Assembly (NCBI GenBank): GCA_052143315.1
Contig: JBKQTE010000091.1
Coordinates: forward strand, 27,028 to 91,027
Direction: 5' to 3'
Origin: DASZIT01 sp052143315
GTDB lineage: Bacteria; Actinomycetota; Acidimicrobiia; Acidimicrobiales; RAAP-2
Length of the DNA: 64,000 bases
Made by a program: the position numbers and the translations under genes. The notes under the pieces are model-generated. The model made no database searches, was not told the origin of the DNA, and saw only the letters and a program-made list of their open reading frames with translations. Shown one piece after another: positions 11,100 to 24,239 of this stretch. Every line of letters begins with the position of its first letter. Positions within the stretch are counted from its first letter, which is position 1.

Positions 11100-11211
11100 T
11101 GGAAGGGCCACCATCGACGGCGAACCAGGCCGGAGATCCGGAGCCGCGCCCTTCGGCGACGTCGGGTTCATCGACCGGCAACGGCATCGGGTCGACGGGC
11201 GAAGCGGGTGA

Positions 11212-11433
11212 TCACTCCCCCGCCGACGCCGGACCGGCCAGCAGCTGCACCGCCTTCTCGACCGACCGCCGAGCCCGGGTGATCCGTCGCTCCTCGGCCA
11301 CCAGTGCCGGGTCCGGACCCTCCCCCGAGTGCACCGACTCGGACGCCGTCCGCAGGCGGTCGAGGGCCAGGTCGGCCAGGGTCTCGGCGATCGAGGCCAG
11401 CTCCTCGGCGACGGCGTCGGTGGCGTCGCTCAT
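11212..11433 (-). CDS. Small hypothetical protein coupled to the acyl-CoA synthetase gene
   Basis: A 73-residue ORF starting MSDATDAVAEELASIAETL. Its ATG (11433-11431) overlaps the TGA of the upstream synthetase (11432-11430), which decides the start and suggests translational coupling. The sequence is charged, with long predicted helices, no membrane segment and no cysteine. I recognise no family. A helical accessory or regulatory partner of the synthetase is only a guess from the coupling. Confidence 0.6.
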   Translation of the reverse strand: MSDATDAVAEELASIAETLADLALDRLRTASESVHSGEGPDPALVAEERRITRARRSVEKAVQLLAGPASAGE

Positions 11434-13079
11434 GAACCGGGCGAGGACGGCGGAAGCTCGACCTCGACGATCTCGAGGGCGCCCTCGGCGTGCTGGGCCC
11501 GCACCACCTTCTTGTCGAACTTGCCCACGCTGGTCTTCGGGATCTCCTCCACGAACGTCCAGTGCTCCGGCATCCACCAACGCGACACCCGGCCGCCCAG
11601 ATGGTCGACCAGGTCGTCAGCGGTCACCAACGAGCCCTCGGTCAGCACCACCGCCACCAGCGGGCGCTCACTCCACTTCTCGTCGGGGACCCCCACCACC
11701 GCCGCCTCGTGGACCTCCGGGTGGGCCATCACCTCGTTCTCCAGCTCCACTGAGGAGATCCACTCCCCGCCGGACTTGATCACGTCCTTGGTCCGGTCGG
11801 TGATCTGCATGAACCCCTTGCCGTCAAGCGTCCCGACGTCGCCGGTCCGCAGCCAGCCGTCGTGGAAGCGGTCGGTGCTCGGGTCCAGGTAGTAGGAGCT
11901 GGTGATCCACGGACCCCGGACCTCGAACTCACCCATGGCCTCGCCGTCCCGGGGCAAGACGTGACCGTCGTCGGCGCAGATCCGGATCTCCACCCCGGGG
12001 ACGACCCTGCCCGTCTTGGCCCGCCAGTCCAGCTCGTCCTCGGGGGCGCAGCCCTTCGGAGGGACGGCCAGGGCGCAGAGCGGGCTGGTCTCGGTCATGC
12101 CCCACCCCTGGATCAGCTCGATGCCGAACTGCTCCTCGAACCGCCCGAACATCGATCGGGGCACGGCGGCCCCGCCGGCCACCACGATCCGGACCGACGA
12201 CATGTCGACCGGGTTGGTCTCGGCATAGCGGAGGAGGTCGTTCCAGATGGTCGGGACCCCGGCGGCCACCGTGGGCCGGCAGGCCCCGATGGCGGCGGCC
12301 AGGGGGGCGGCCTGCAGGAACTGCTGGGGCATCAGCAGGTCGGCACCGACCAAAAAGGCGGCGTACGGCGTCCCCCAGGCGTTGACGTGGAACATCGGCA
12401 CCACGGTGAGGATCCGGTCGAGCTGGTTGACGGCCAGCGACGACGCCGAGGTCACCGCCAGCGAGTGGAGGAAGGTCGACCGGTGGCTGTAGACGACGCC
12501 CTTGGGGTCGCCGGTGGTGCCCGAGGTGTAGCACATCGACGCCGCCTGCCGCTCGTCGAGCTGAGGCCAGTCGAAGCCCGGCGACTCGGCCGTCACCAGC
12601 TCCTCGTAGTCGGAGGTCGGGCCGAAGATGGCATCCGCCGAGCCGTCGCCATCGGCCACGATCACGTGCTTGACGGTGGTCAGCTGGCCCCACACCCGGG
12701 CCAGCAGGGGCACCAGCATGGCATCGACGATGATCACCTTGTCCTCGCCGTGGTTGATCACATACGCCAGCTGTTCGGGGAAGAGGCGCACGTTGAGGGT
12801 GTGCAGGACCGCTCCCATGGAGGGGACCGCCAGGTACGCCTCGAGGTGGCGCTGGTTGTTCCACATGAAGGTGCCCACCCGGTCGTCGGCGCCGACCCCG
12901 AGCCGTGTCAGCGCCTTGGCCAGCCGTTCGGACCGCTGGGCCACCTCGGTGAAGGTGGCGTCGACATGCTCGCCGGACGGCCCGGTCACCGTCGTCACCA
13001 AGCTGTCCCCGTAGACCTGCTGGCCGTGACGAAGAACGCCGCTGACCAGCATCGGTGCTTCCTGCATGGTGCTTCGCAC
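11430..13079 (-). CDS. Fatty-acyl-CoA synthetase (FadD-like AMP ligase)
   Basis: ANL-superfamily ligase that activates a carboxylic acid through an acyl-adenylate and transfers it to CoA. The P-loop motif is YTSGTTGDPKGVVYSHRS, followed by MFHVNAWGTPY, GWGMTETSPL, and the C-terminal hinge (GWLRTGDVG, DRTKDVIKSGGEWISS) typical of long/medium-chain acyl-CoA synthetases. The terminal domain ends with KTSVGKFDKK containing the catalytic Lys. It has 549 residues. GTG 13079 is chosen because an AGGGGAGG ribosome-binding site lies 8 nt upstream; an ATG at 13067 is the alternative. Chain-length preference cannot be read from sequence. Confidence 0.9.
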   Translation of the reverse strand: MRSTMQEAPMLVSGVLRHGQQVYGDSLVTTVTGPSGEHVDATFTEVAQRSERLAKALTRLGVGADDRVGTFMWNNQRHLEAYLAVPSMGAVLHTLNVRLFPEQLAYVINHGEDKVIIVDAMLVPLLARVWGQLTTVKHVIVADGDGSADAIFGPTSDYEELVTAESPGFDWPQLDERQAASMCYTSGTTGDPKGVVYSHRSTFLHSLAVTSASSLAVNQLDRILTVVPMFHVNAWGTPYAAFLVGADLLMPQQFLQAAPLAAAIGACRPTVAAGVPTIWNDLLRYAETNPVDMSSVRIVVAGGAAVPRSMFGRFEEQFGIELIQGWGMTETSPLCALAVPPKGCAPEDELDWRAKTGRVVPGVEIRICADDGHVLPRDGEAMGEFEVRGPWITSSYYLDPSTDRFHDGWLRTGDVGTLDGKGFMQITDRTKDVIKSGGEWISSVELENEVMAHPEVHEAAVVGVPDEKWSERPLVAVVLTEGSLVTADDLVDHLGGRVSRWWMPEHWTFVEEIPKTSVGKFDKKVVRAQHAEGALEIVEVELPPSSPGS

Positions 13080-13182
13080 GGTCGGGACCTCCCCTTGTCC
13101 TCGTCCGGGAACCGGACGCTCCGAGCTTACCGACCCCCGCGGCGGCCGTTCGGCGGGAGGCGCCGATCAGCTGGCCGACCCC

Positions 13183-13211
13183 TTGAGGCACGCCACCGCC
13201 GGTGGTGTACT
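13183..13211 (+). promoter_or_regulatory. Candidate promoter of the NlpC/P60 gene
   Basis: TTGAGG (13183-13188) and TGTACT (13206-13211) are 17 bp apart. The spacer contains the inverted repeat CCACCGCCGGTGG, a possible regulator site. It would give a leader of about 55 nt containing a GGGGGTGG ribosome-binding site. Confidence 0.35.
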
Positions 13212-13272
13212 GGGACTGCCGCTCTGAGCCCGGCCGCTCACGACAGTCACCCGAGAGGTTCGGGGGTGGACG

Positions 13273-14178
13273 ATGGGCAAGGTGGTGGTGATGGTGGCGA
13301 CGGGGTTGGCCGCGGTGGTGGCCGGCGTGGTCCTGGTGGTGGGCGTGGTGCTGGGGCAGGCGTCGGCCTCCTCGTCGGGATCGGTCGGGACCACCCCGGG
13401 GCCCGGTGCCGCGGTGCCGGCCGACTGGGTCACCCTCTACCAGCAGGCCGCCACCACCAGCCCCGGCCTGCCGTGGTCGGTGCTGGCGGCCATCGGCACC
13501 GTCGAGACCGGCAACGGCAGCTCGGACGCCCCGGGGGTGTGGTCCGGGACCAACAGTGCCGGGGCCGAGGGGCCCATGCAGTTCGAGCCGGCCACCTTCG
13601 CTGCCTACGCCACTGTCGGACCCGGCGGGACGTCCCCGGCCTCCCCGTACGACCGGGTCGACGCCGTGTACACGGCGGCCGACATGCTGTGCGCCGACGG
13701 GGCGGGCTCGCCGGCCACCCTGGGGACGGCCGTCGACGACTACAACCACTCGGGGCGGTACGTGGAGACCGTGCTGACCCTGGCCCTGGCCTTCGGCGAC
13801 GACCCCGGCACCTCGACCACGGTGGCGGCCGCCCTCACCTTCGCCGCCACCCAGCTGAACGCCCCGTACCTGTGGGGTGGCACCGGCACCGGCGGGTTCG
13901 ACTGCTCGGGGCTCGTCCAGGCCGCCTACCGGAGCGCGGGCGTCTCGCTCCCCCGGGTGGCCCAGGCCCAGTACGAGGCCGGGCCGGTGGTGCCCGACGG
14001 CGCCACCGTGGCCCCGGGCGACCTGCTCTTCTTCGGGACCGGGCCGGACGCGGTGGACCACGTCGGCCTGTACGTGGGCGGTGGGGAGATGATCGACGCC
14101 CCCCACACCGGGGCGCTGGTCCGCTTCGACGATGCCGACTGGTCGGGCCTGGTGGGCGCCACCCGACCGGCCGGGTGA
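13273..14178 (+). CDS. Exported peptidoglycan hydrolase: transglycosylase-like plus NlpC/P60 domains
   Basis: The N-terminus is one hydrophobic segment (residues about 4-30, MGKVVVMVATGLAAV onward), a signal anchor. Residues about 45-170 resemble a soluble lytic transglycosylase: VLAAIGTVETGNG with the presumed catalytic Glu, then EGPMQFEPATF and a YNHSGRYVE stretch. Residues about 195-301 are NlpC/P60 with the catalytic Cys in FDCSGLVQ, His in DHVGLYVG, and a further polar His in DAPHTG. Such two-domain proteins cleave both glycan strands and peptide stems outside the membrane. It diverges from the acyl-CoA synthetase gene and is convergent with gltD, 27 bp away. Confidence 0.9.
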   Translation: MGKVVVMVATGLAAVVAGVVLVVGVVLGQASASSSGSVGTTPGPGAAVPADWVTLYQQAATTSPGLPWSVLAAIGTVETGNGSSDAPGVWSGTNSAGAEGPMQFEPATFAAYATVGPGGTSPASPYDRVDAVYTAADMLCADGAGSPATLGTAVDDYNHSGRYVETVLTLALAFGDDPGTSTTVAAALTFAATQLNAPYLWGGTGTGGFDCSGLVQAAYRSAGVSLPRVAQAQYEAGPVVPDGATVAPGDLLFFGTGPDAVDHVGLYVGGGEMIDAPHTGALVRFDDADWSGLVGATRPAG

Positions 14179-14205
14179 CGGTGGGAACAACCCCGGTCGC
14201 CCCTT

Positions 14206-15703
14206 CTAACGCAGGGCCAGCTGCCCGGGCACGATGGGGGCCGGCAGGTCGGTGGCACCCATCAGGTACCGGTCCACCGCGGCGGCGGCCGAGCGGCCCT
14301 CGGCGATGGCCCATACCACCAGGCTCTGGCCGCGGGTCATGTCGCCACAGACGAACACACCCTCCACGCTGGTCGACCACGAGCCGTCGGCCGCCACGTT
14401 GCCACGGGTGTCGAGCTCGAGGCCGAGGTCGGCCACCACCCCGGACCGTTCGGTCCCGAGGAACCCGAGGGCCAGCAGGACCAGCTCGCACGCCAGCTCG
14501 AAGGCCGACCCGGGGATCGGGTCGAAGGTGGGTCGCCCGTCGTCGCCGTAGGCCAGGACCACCTCCTCGCCCCGCAACGCCCGGACGTTCCCGTCGCCGT
14601 CGCCCAGGAACTCGGTGGTGGTCACCGCGAACAGCCGCTCGCCGCCCTCCTCGTGGGCGGCCGACGTCCGCAGGATAAGCGGCCAGGTCGGCCACGGATT
14701 GTCGCCCACCCGGGCCGCCGGGGGCTCCGGCATGATCTCGAGCTGGTGGACGGCCAGGGCACCCTGACGGTGGGCGGTGCCCAGGCAGTCCGCCCCGGTG
14801 TCGCCCCCGCCGATGATGACCACGTGCTTCCCCTCCGCCGAGACGGGCGAGACGGCGAGCGACCCCTCCTGTACCCGGTTGGACGGCTTCAGGTACTCCA
14901 TGGCCCGGTGGATGCCGCCGAGCTGCCTCCCGGGGACCGGGAGGTCCCTCGGCAGGGTGGCCCCCCCGGCCAGCACCACCGCGTCGTACTCCTCGACCAG
15001 CGACCGGGCGCCGACCACCGTGGCGTCCTCGGCGGCGGCCCCGGGCACCTCCCCGGAGGCGCCCACCGACACGCCGCACCGGAGCTCGACGCCCTCGTCG
15101 ACCAGCTGCTCGAGGCGGCGGTCGAGGACAGACTTCTCCATCTTGAACTCGGGGATCCCGTAGCGGAGCAGACCTCCGGGCTGCTCCGCCCGTTCGAACA
15201 CCACCACCCGGTGGCCCGACCGGGCCAGCTGCTGGGCGGCGGCCAGGCCGGCAGGACCCGAGCCCACCACCGCCACCCGCTTACCGGTGCCCGCCACCGG
15301 CTTCACCGGCTCGACCCACCCCTCCGACCACGCCCGCTCGACGATCTCGTACTCGATACGCTCGATGGCCACCGGCTCGGAGTTGATCCCGAGGACGCAC
15401 GACCCTTCACAGGGAGCCGGGCAGAGCCGGCCGGTGAACTCCGGGAAGTTGTTGGTGGCATGCAGGCGCTCGATGGCCTCGGACCAGTCGTCCCGGTAGA
15501 CGAGGTCGTTCCACTCGGGGATCAGGTTGCCCAGGGGACAGCCCTCGTGGCAGAAGGGGATCCCGCAGTCCATGCAGCGGGCCCCCTGGTGGCGGGCCTC
15601 CTCCTCGGCGAAGGGCTCGTACACCTCCTTCCAGTCGCGCAGCCGCACGTGGACCGGTCGCCGGGACGGCAGCACCCGGTCGAACTTCAGGAACCCGGCG
15701 ACG

Positions 15704-15711
<8 letters not shown>
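14206..15711 (-). CDS. gltD: Glutamate synthase small (beta) subunit
   Basis: NADPH-oxidising FAD subunit of GOGAT, passing electrons to GltB. The N-terminal iron-sulfur region has CMDCGIPFCHEGCPLGN and a later cysteine in CPAPCEGSC. The FAD motif VAVVGSGPAGLAAAQQLA and NADPH motif VVIIGGGDTGADCLG follow, and the C-terminus has VFVCGDMTRGQSLVVWAI. At 501 residues it is slightly longer than usual. The ATG overlaps the gltB stop by 8 bp, so the two genes are coupled. Confidence 0.96.
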
Positions 15712-20335
<4,624 letters not shown>

Positions 20336-20485
20336 CGGGTCGCTCCATCGGAATGGTGGATCTGCACGCTCGGGACGACGTTGGCCCATATGCGGTTGGA
20401 GAATCGTACACGGTGGGGGTGGCCCCGGCACCACCCCCGGCCACCGGGTCGGTCACCGCCCGACGGTCGGAGACGCCGACGGCCG

Positions 20486-20491
20486 TAGCAT
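20486..20491 (+). promoter_or_regulatory. -10-like hexamer TAGCAT before thiO
   Basis: TAGCAT ends 6 nt before the ATG at 20498, again the spacing expected for leaderless initiation. The 162-bp region between gltB and thiO lacks the conserved CUGAGA and other THI-box elements of a TPP riboswitch. Confidence 0.35.
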
Positions 20492-20497
20492 GGGGTG

Positions 20498-21664
20498 ATG
20501 CGCCCGGGCGGCTCGTTCGACACGGTGATGATCGGCGGAGGGATCATCGGCCTGTCGGCGGCGTGGCGGGCGGCGGACGGCGGATCCTCGGTGGTGGTGG
20601 TGGATCCCAGCCCCGGACACGGGGCCACCTGGGCGGCCGCCGGCATGCTGGCGCCGGTCGGCGAGGCCCACTTCGGCGAGGAGCCGCTGGTGCGCCTCAA
20701 CGTGGTGGCCGCCCGCAGCTGGCCCGGGTTCGCCCGGGAGCTCGAGGACGCCTCCGGGCTGGCGGTCGGCTACCGGGCCTCCGGAACGATCCTGGTCGCC
20801 ATGGACGCCTCCGACCGCCGTACGGTCGACGACGTGCTCGGCTTCCAGCTCGAGCTCGGCCTCGACGCCCGGCGCCTCTCCTCCGCCGAGAGCCGTGCCC
20901 TCGAGCCGCTCCTGGCCCCGGGGGTGAGGGGGGGCGCCGAGTTCCGCCACGACCACCAGGTCGACAACCGCCGGGCAGTCGGTGCCCTGGTGGAGGCGTG
21001 CCGGCGCCGCGGCGTCCGGATGGTGGCCGACGAGGTGGCCGCCGTCACCACCTCCGGCCATCGGGTCTCCGGCGTCACCCTCCGGGACGGCGGGGACCTG
21101 GCGGCCGGCACCGTCGTCCTGGCCGCCGGCAGCCGATCCGGGCTGCTCGCCGGCGTTCCCGCCGACTGCCTCCCCCCCGTCCGGCCGGTCAAGGGGCTCA
21201 CCCTCCGGCTGCAGGCCCCGGACCGCGGACCCGCCCTCACCCGCACGGTGCGGGGACTGGTCCACGGCCGCACCGCCTACCTGGTCCCCCGTCGGGACGG
21301 CAGCCTGGTGGTGGGGGCCACCGTCGAGGAGAAGGGGTTCGACGCCACCGTCCAGGCCGGACCGGTCCACGACCTCCTGGCCGACGCCCGGGCCCTGGTG
21401 CCGGCGCTGGACGAGTACGAGCTGGTCGAGATGACCACCGGGTGGCGCCCGGGGACCCCGGACAACGCCCCCATCGTGGGCCGGTCACCGCTCGACGGGC
21501 TGGTGGTGGCCACCGGCCACTACCGCAACGGCATCCTGCTGGCGCCGGTCACCGCCCAGGCGGTGGCGGCACTCCTCCGGGGGGAGGATGTCCCCGGGCC
21601 GATGGCCCCCTTCGGCCCCGGGCGCTTCCCGACCGCCGTGCCCGGGGCGCCGGTCCCGGCGTGA
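20498..21664 (+). CDS. thiO: Glycine oxidase ThiO
   Basis: FAD amine oxidase that makes dehydroglycine (iminoacetate), a precursor of the thiamin thiazole ring. The N-terminal dinucleotide motif is VMIGGGIIGLSAAW, followed by GATWAAAGMLAP, a region typical of ThiO/DAAO. The C-terminus has TTGWRPGTPDNAPIVGRSP and TGHYRNGILLAPVTA, both strongly family-like. It has 388 residues. First gene of thiO-thiS-thiG-thiD; its TGA overlaps the thiS GTG (GTGA). Confidence 0.93.
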   Translation: MRPGGSFDTVMIGGGIIGLSAAWRAADGGSSVVVVDPSPGHGATWAAAGMLAPVGEAHFGEEPLVRLNVVAARSWPGFARELEDASGLAVGYRASGTILVAMDASDRRTVDDVLGFQLELGLDARRLSSAESRALEPLLAPGVRGGAEFRHDHQVDNRRAVGALVEACRRRGVRMVADEVAAVTTSGHRVSGVTLRDGGDLAAGTVVLAAGSRSGLLAGVPADCLPPVRPVKGLTLRLQAPDRGPALTRTVRGLVHGRTAYLVPRRDGSLVVGATVEEKGFDATVQAGPVHDLLADARALVPALDEYELVEMTTGWRPGTPDNAPIVGRSPLDGLVVATGHYRNGILLAPVTAQAVAALLRGEDVPGPMAPFGPGRFPTAVPGAPVPA

Positions 21665-21864
21665 GCGGCATCACCGTCAACGGCTCGGCGTGGGGTGGCG
21701 CCCCCGACCCGACCATCGCCGACCTGGTGGCGGCGCAGTGCCCGTCCCCCAAGGGGGTGGCGGTGGCGCGCAACGGCGAGGTCGTGCCGAGGAGCGGCTG
21801 GGACGACACCCGGGCCCGGCCGGGCGACCGCATCGAGATCGTCTCGGCGGCGGCCGGAGGCTGA
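21661..21864 (+). CDS. thiS: Sulfur carrier protein ThiS
   Basis: A 67-residue ubiquitin-like protein ending in the Gly-Gly tail (VSAAAGG) that is adenylated and thiocarboxylated to carry sulfur to ThiG. The N-terminus SGITVNGSAW and the RPGDRIEIVSA segment before the tail match ThiS. The start is GTG overlapping the thiO stop. It is small but well supported by position between thiO and thiG. Confidence 0.93.
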   Translation: MSGITVNGSAWGGAPDPTIADLVAAQCPSPKGVAVARNGEVVPRSGWDDTRARPGDRIEIVSAAAGG

Positions 21865-21889
21865 CCGGTCCCGGTACCGTGGGTGTCCG

Positions 21890-22687
21890 ATGACCATTCC
21901 CGATCACACCGCTTCCGACGGCGACCACTGGGTGGTGGCCGGTGAGGTGATCGGGTCGCGCCTCATCCTCGGCACCGGGGGGATGGCCAGCCCCGAGTCG
22001 CTGAGCGAGGCGCTGGTGGCCTCGGGAACGGCGCTGGCCACGGTGGCCGTGCGGCGGGTCGACCCGACCACCCGGCACTCCCTGGTGGACCTGCTGGGCG
22101 CCCACGGGGTCCGCGTGCTGCCCAACACCGCCGGCTGCTTCACCGCCTCCGACGCCGTGCTCACCGCCAAGCTGGCCCGCGAGGCGTTCGAGACCGACTG
22201 GGTCAAGCTGGAGGTCATCGGGGACGACCGGACCCTCCTCCCCGACACGGTGGAGCTGCTGGCGGCGGCGGCGGAGCTGGTCGACGAGGGGTTCGTGGTC
22301 CTCCCGTACACCAACGACGACCCCATCGTGGCCCGGCGGCTGGAGCAGGTCGGCTGCGCGGCGGTGATGCCGCTCGGCTCCCCCATCGGCACCGGTCTCG
22401 GGATCGGCAATCCCCACAACATCGCCCTCATCGTGGAGCAGGCCTCCGTTCCGGTGGTCCTCGACGCCGGTATCGGCACCGCCTCCGACGCCTGCCTGGC
22501 CATGGAGCTCGGCTGCGATGCGGTGATGATCGCCTCGGCGGTGACCCGCGCCCACCGGCCGGCCATCATGGCCGCCGCCATGCGCCAGGCGGTGGAGGCC
22601 GGGCGCGCCGCCCGGGCCGCCGGCCGGATCCCCCGCCGGTTCCACGCCGAGGCCTCCACCTCCTTCGACGGCATGATCGACCGGTGA
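21890..22687 (+). CDS. thiG: Thiazole synthase
   Basis: Condenses dehydroglycine, 1-deoxyxylulose 5-phosphate and ThiS thiocarboxylate into thiazole phosphate. Landmarks are SRLILGTGGMAS, LPNTAGCFTASDAV, WVKLEVIGDD with the Schiff-base Lys, PLGSPIGTGLGIGNP and VVLDAGIGTASDA. It has 265 residues. TACCGT lies 9 nt before ATG 21890. Its TGA overlaps the thiD GTG. Confidence 0.95.
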   Translation: MTIPDHTASDGDHWVVAGEVIGSRLILGTGGMASPESLSEALVASGTALATVAVRRVDPTTRHSLVDLLGAHGVRVLPNTAGCFTASDAVLTAKLAREAFETDWVKLEVIGDDRTLLPDTVELLAAAAELVDEGFVVLPYTNDDPIVARRLEQVGCAAVMPLGSPIGTGLGIGNPHNIALIVEQASVPVVLDAGIGTASDACLAMELGCDAVMIASAVTRAHRPAIMAAAMRQAVEAGRAARAAGRIPRRFHAEASTSFDGMIDR

Positions 22688-23577
22688 GCGGCGAACCGCC
22701 GGTGGCCCTCACCATCGCCGGTTCCGACTCCGGGTCGGGCGCCGGGATCCAGGCCGACCTCAAGTCGATGGCCGCCCTCGGGGTGCTGGCCGCCACCGCC
22801 ATCACCACCGTGACCGCCCAGAACACCGCGGCGGTGGCCGCCGTCCACCACCTGCCGGCCGCCTTCGTGGACCAGCAGATCACCGCCGTGCTCGACGACC
22901 TCCCGGTGGCGGCGGTCAAGACCGGCATGCTCGGAACCGCGGAGGTCGTCGAGCTGGTGGCCCGGCGGGCGGCGGCCGGCGACCTGCCGAACCTGGTGGT
23001 GGACCCGGTGATGGTGTCCTCCTCCGGGCACCGGCTGCTGGAGGACGGCGGCGTTGACGCCTACCGCCGCCACCTCCTCCCCCTGGCCATGGTGGCGACG
23101 CCCAACCTGTGGGAGGCCGCCCTTCTGAGCGGGCTCGACCGGGACCGTCTGGAGCGGGTCGACGGCATGGTCGCCGCCGCCGCCGCCATCCACCGGCTGG
23201 GGGCGCGCTGGGTGCTGGTCAAGGGCGGCCACCTCCGGGGTGTCGAGGGGTCCAACGGGACCCAACCTCCCTCGCAGGTCCCCGATGTCCTCTACGGGGT
23301 CGACGGTCCCACCCTGATCACCGGGGCGTGGGTGGACACCCCCAACACCCACGGCACCGGCTGCTCGCTGTCGGCGGCCATCGCCGCCCGGCTGGCCGGC
23401 GGGGCCAGCGTGCCCGAGGCGGTCGACGACGCCAAACGGTTCGTCCAGCGGGCGCTGGTGGGAAGTGCCGGCTGGCGCCTCGGCCGGGGGCACGGCCCGC
23501 TCGACCATCTCGGGTGGACGGCGGCGTCCGGGGACCGGCGGTCCGCCCCGGGAACGACAGCGGCCGGGTCGCAATGA
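22684..23577 (+). CDS. thiD: Hydroxymethylpyrimidine/phosphomethylpyrimidine kinase
   Basis: Phosphorylates HMP and HMP-phosphate for thiamin synthesis. ALTIAGSDSGSGAGIQADLK is the N-terminal family motif, GMLGTAEVVE and DPVMVSSSGHRLL line the active site, and DTPNTHGTGCSLSAAIAA supplies the anion hole and catalytic residues. At 297 residues it is slightly longer than the usual 265-270 because of a C-terminal tail. The start is GTG overlapping the thiG stop. thiC and thiE are not in the window. A short hairpin (tacagg/cctgta) follows near 23600 but has no T-run. Confidence 0.93.
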   Translation: MSGEPPVALTIAGSDSGSGAGIQADLKSMAALGVLAATAITTVTAQNTAAVAAVHHLPAAFVDQQITAVLDDLPVAAVKTGMLGTAEVVELVARRAAAGDLPNLVVDPVMVSSSGHRLLEDGGVDAYRRHLLPLAMVATPNLWEAALLSGLDRDRLERVDGMVAAAAAIHRLGARWVLVKGGHLRGVEGSNGTQPPSQVPDVLYGVDGPTLITGAWVDTPNTHGTGCSLSAAIAARLAGGASVPEAVDDAKRFVQRALVGSAGWRLGRGHGPLDHLGWTAASGDRRSAPGTTAAGSQ

Positions 23578-23734
23578 CCCGGCCGCTCCCCACCCTGTTA
23601 CAGGAACCTGTACCGGCCGAGACCGAGTACCCCCTCCTGCCGGTGCCGCACTGGGCGGTCACCTTGCTCACGCCATTGTGAAGCAAAGTGAACGGAATGT
23701 AAACGCCCTGTGAGCAGGGATGATCACGCTGTGC

Positions 23735-23763
23735 ATTGCCAGGATGGCACTCTATGTGGCAAT
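23735..23763. other. Inverted repeat attgcca/tggcaat upstream of a membrane protein
   Basis: A 7-bp inverted repeat with a 15-bp spacer lies in the less G/C-rich spacer 23578-23827. It could be a regulator site; nothing else in that spacer is assignable beyond the -10-like sequence at 23815. Confidence 0.25.
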
Positions 23764-23814
23764 TGTCCCCGTCTCCGGGAACCGGCCTCCCGGCAAGGGG
23801 TGGCGGTCCGGGCC

Positions 23815-23820
23815 TAACCT
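23815..23820 (+). promoter_or_regulatory. -10-like hexamer TAACCT
   Basis: It ends 7 nt before the ATG at 23828, supporting that start over upstream in-frame candidates at 23720 and elsewhere. Confidence 0.35.
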
Positions 23821-23827
23821 GCCGGCC

Positions 23828-24226
23828 ATGGATCGCGAGCTCTCCTGCCGGTTGGCCCGCCTGGTGGCGTGGGGGCGGGTGGCCATCGGGGCCACCGCCA
23901 TCGCCGCCCCGGCGGTGGTGGCCCGCCCGTGGATCGGCGACGCCGCCGGCTCGGTGACCGCCCGCCTCCTGGCCCGCACCATGGGCGGCCGTGACCTGGC
24001 CATCGGGGTCGGGACCCTCCGGGCGCTCGGGAGGTCGGACAGCGAGGCCCGCCCGTGGGTGGCCCTCGGTGGCACCGCCGACGCCGTCGACGCCCTGGCC
24101 ACGGTGGTCGCCTTCGGCTCGTTGCCGTCCCGGACCCGGTGGTCGATCCTGGCCGTCACCGTCGGGGCGGCGGTGGTCTCCACCCGGGTGGCCATCTGGC
24201 TCGACGCCCCCGCGACGGGCGCCTGA
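23828..24226 (+). CDS. Small integral membrane protein, function unknown
   Basis: 132 residues with three or four hydrophobic segments: about residues 9-35 (VAIGATAIAAPAVVA), a weak central one around GGTADAVDALATVVAF, and a C-terminal one (WSILAVTVGAAVVSTRVAIW). A charged RTMGGRDLAIG loop is conspicuous. It resembles small actinobacterial membrane proteins of unknown role (possibly DUF4267-like). It is convergent with the phosphoesterase gene, 13 bp between stops. Confidence 0.6.
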   Translation: MDRELSCRLARLVAWGRVAIGATAIAAPAVVARPWIGDAAGSVTARLLARTMGGRDLAIGVGTLRALGRSDSEARPWVALGGTADAVDALATVVAFGSLPSRTRWSILAVTVGAAVVSTRVAIWLDAPATGA

Positions 24227-24239
24227 GCCGACCCCGGGC

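Noticed and set aside
11862..14678. Long plus-strand open frame (about 938 codons)
   Set aside because: It is antisense to the acyl-CoA synthetase and gltD and out of frame with the NlpC gene; composition is repetitive Gly/His/Arg with no motif.
20336..20497. TPP riboswitch upstream of thiO
   Set aside because: The conserved CTGAGA and the downstream helix elements could not be found in the 162 bp.
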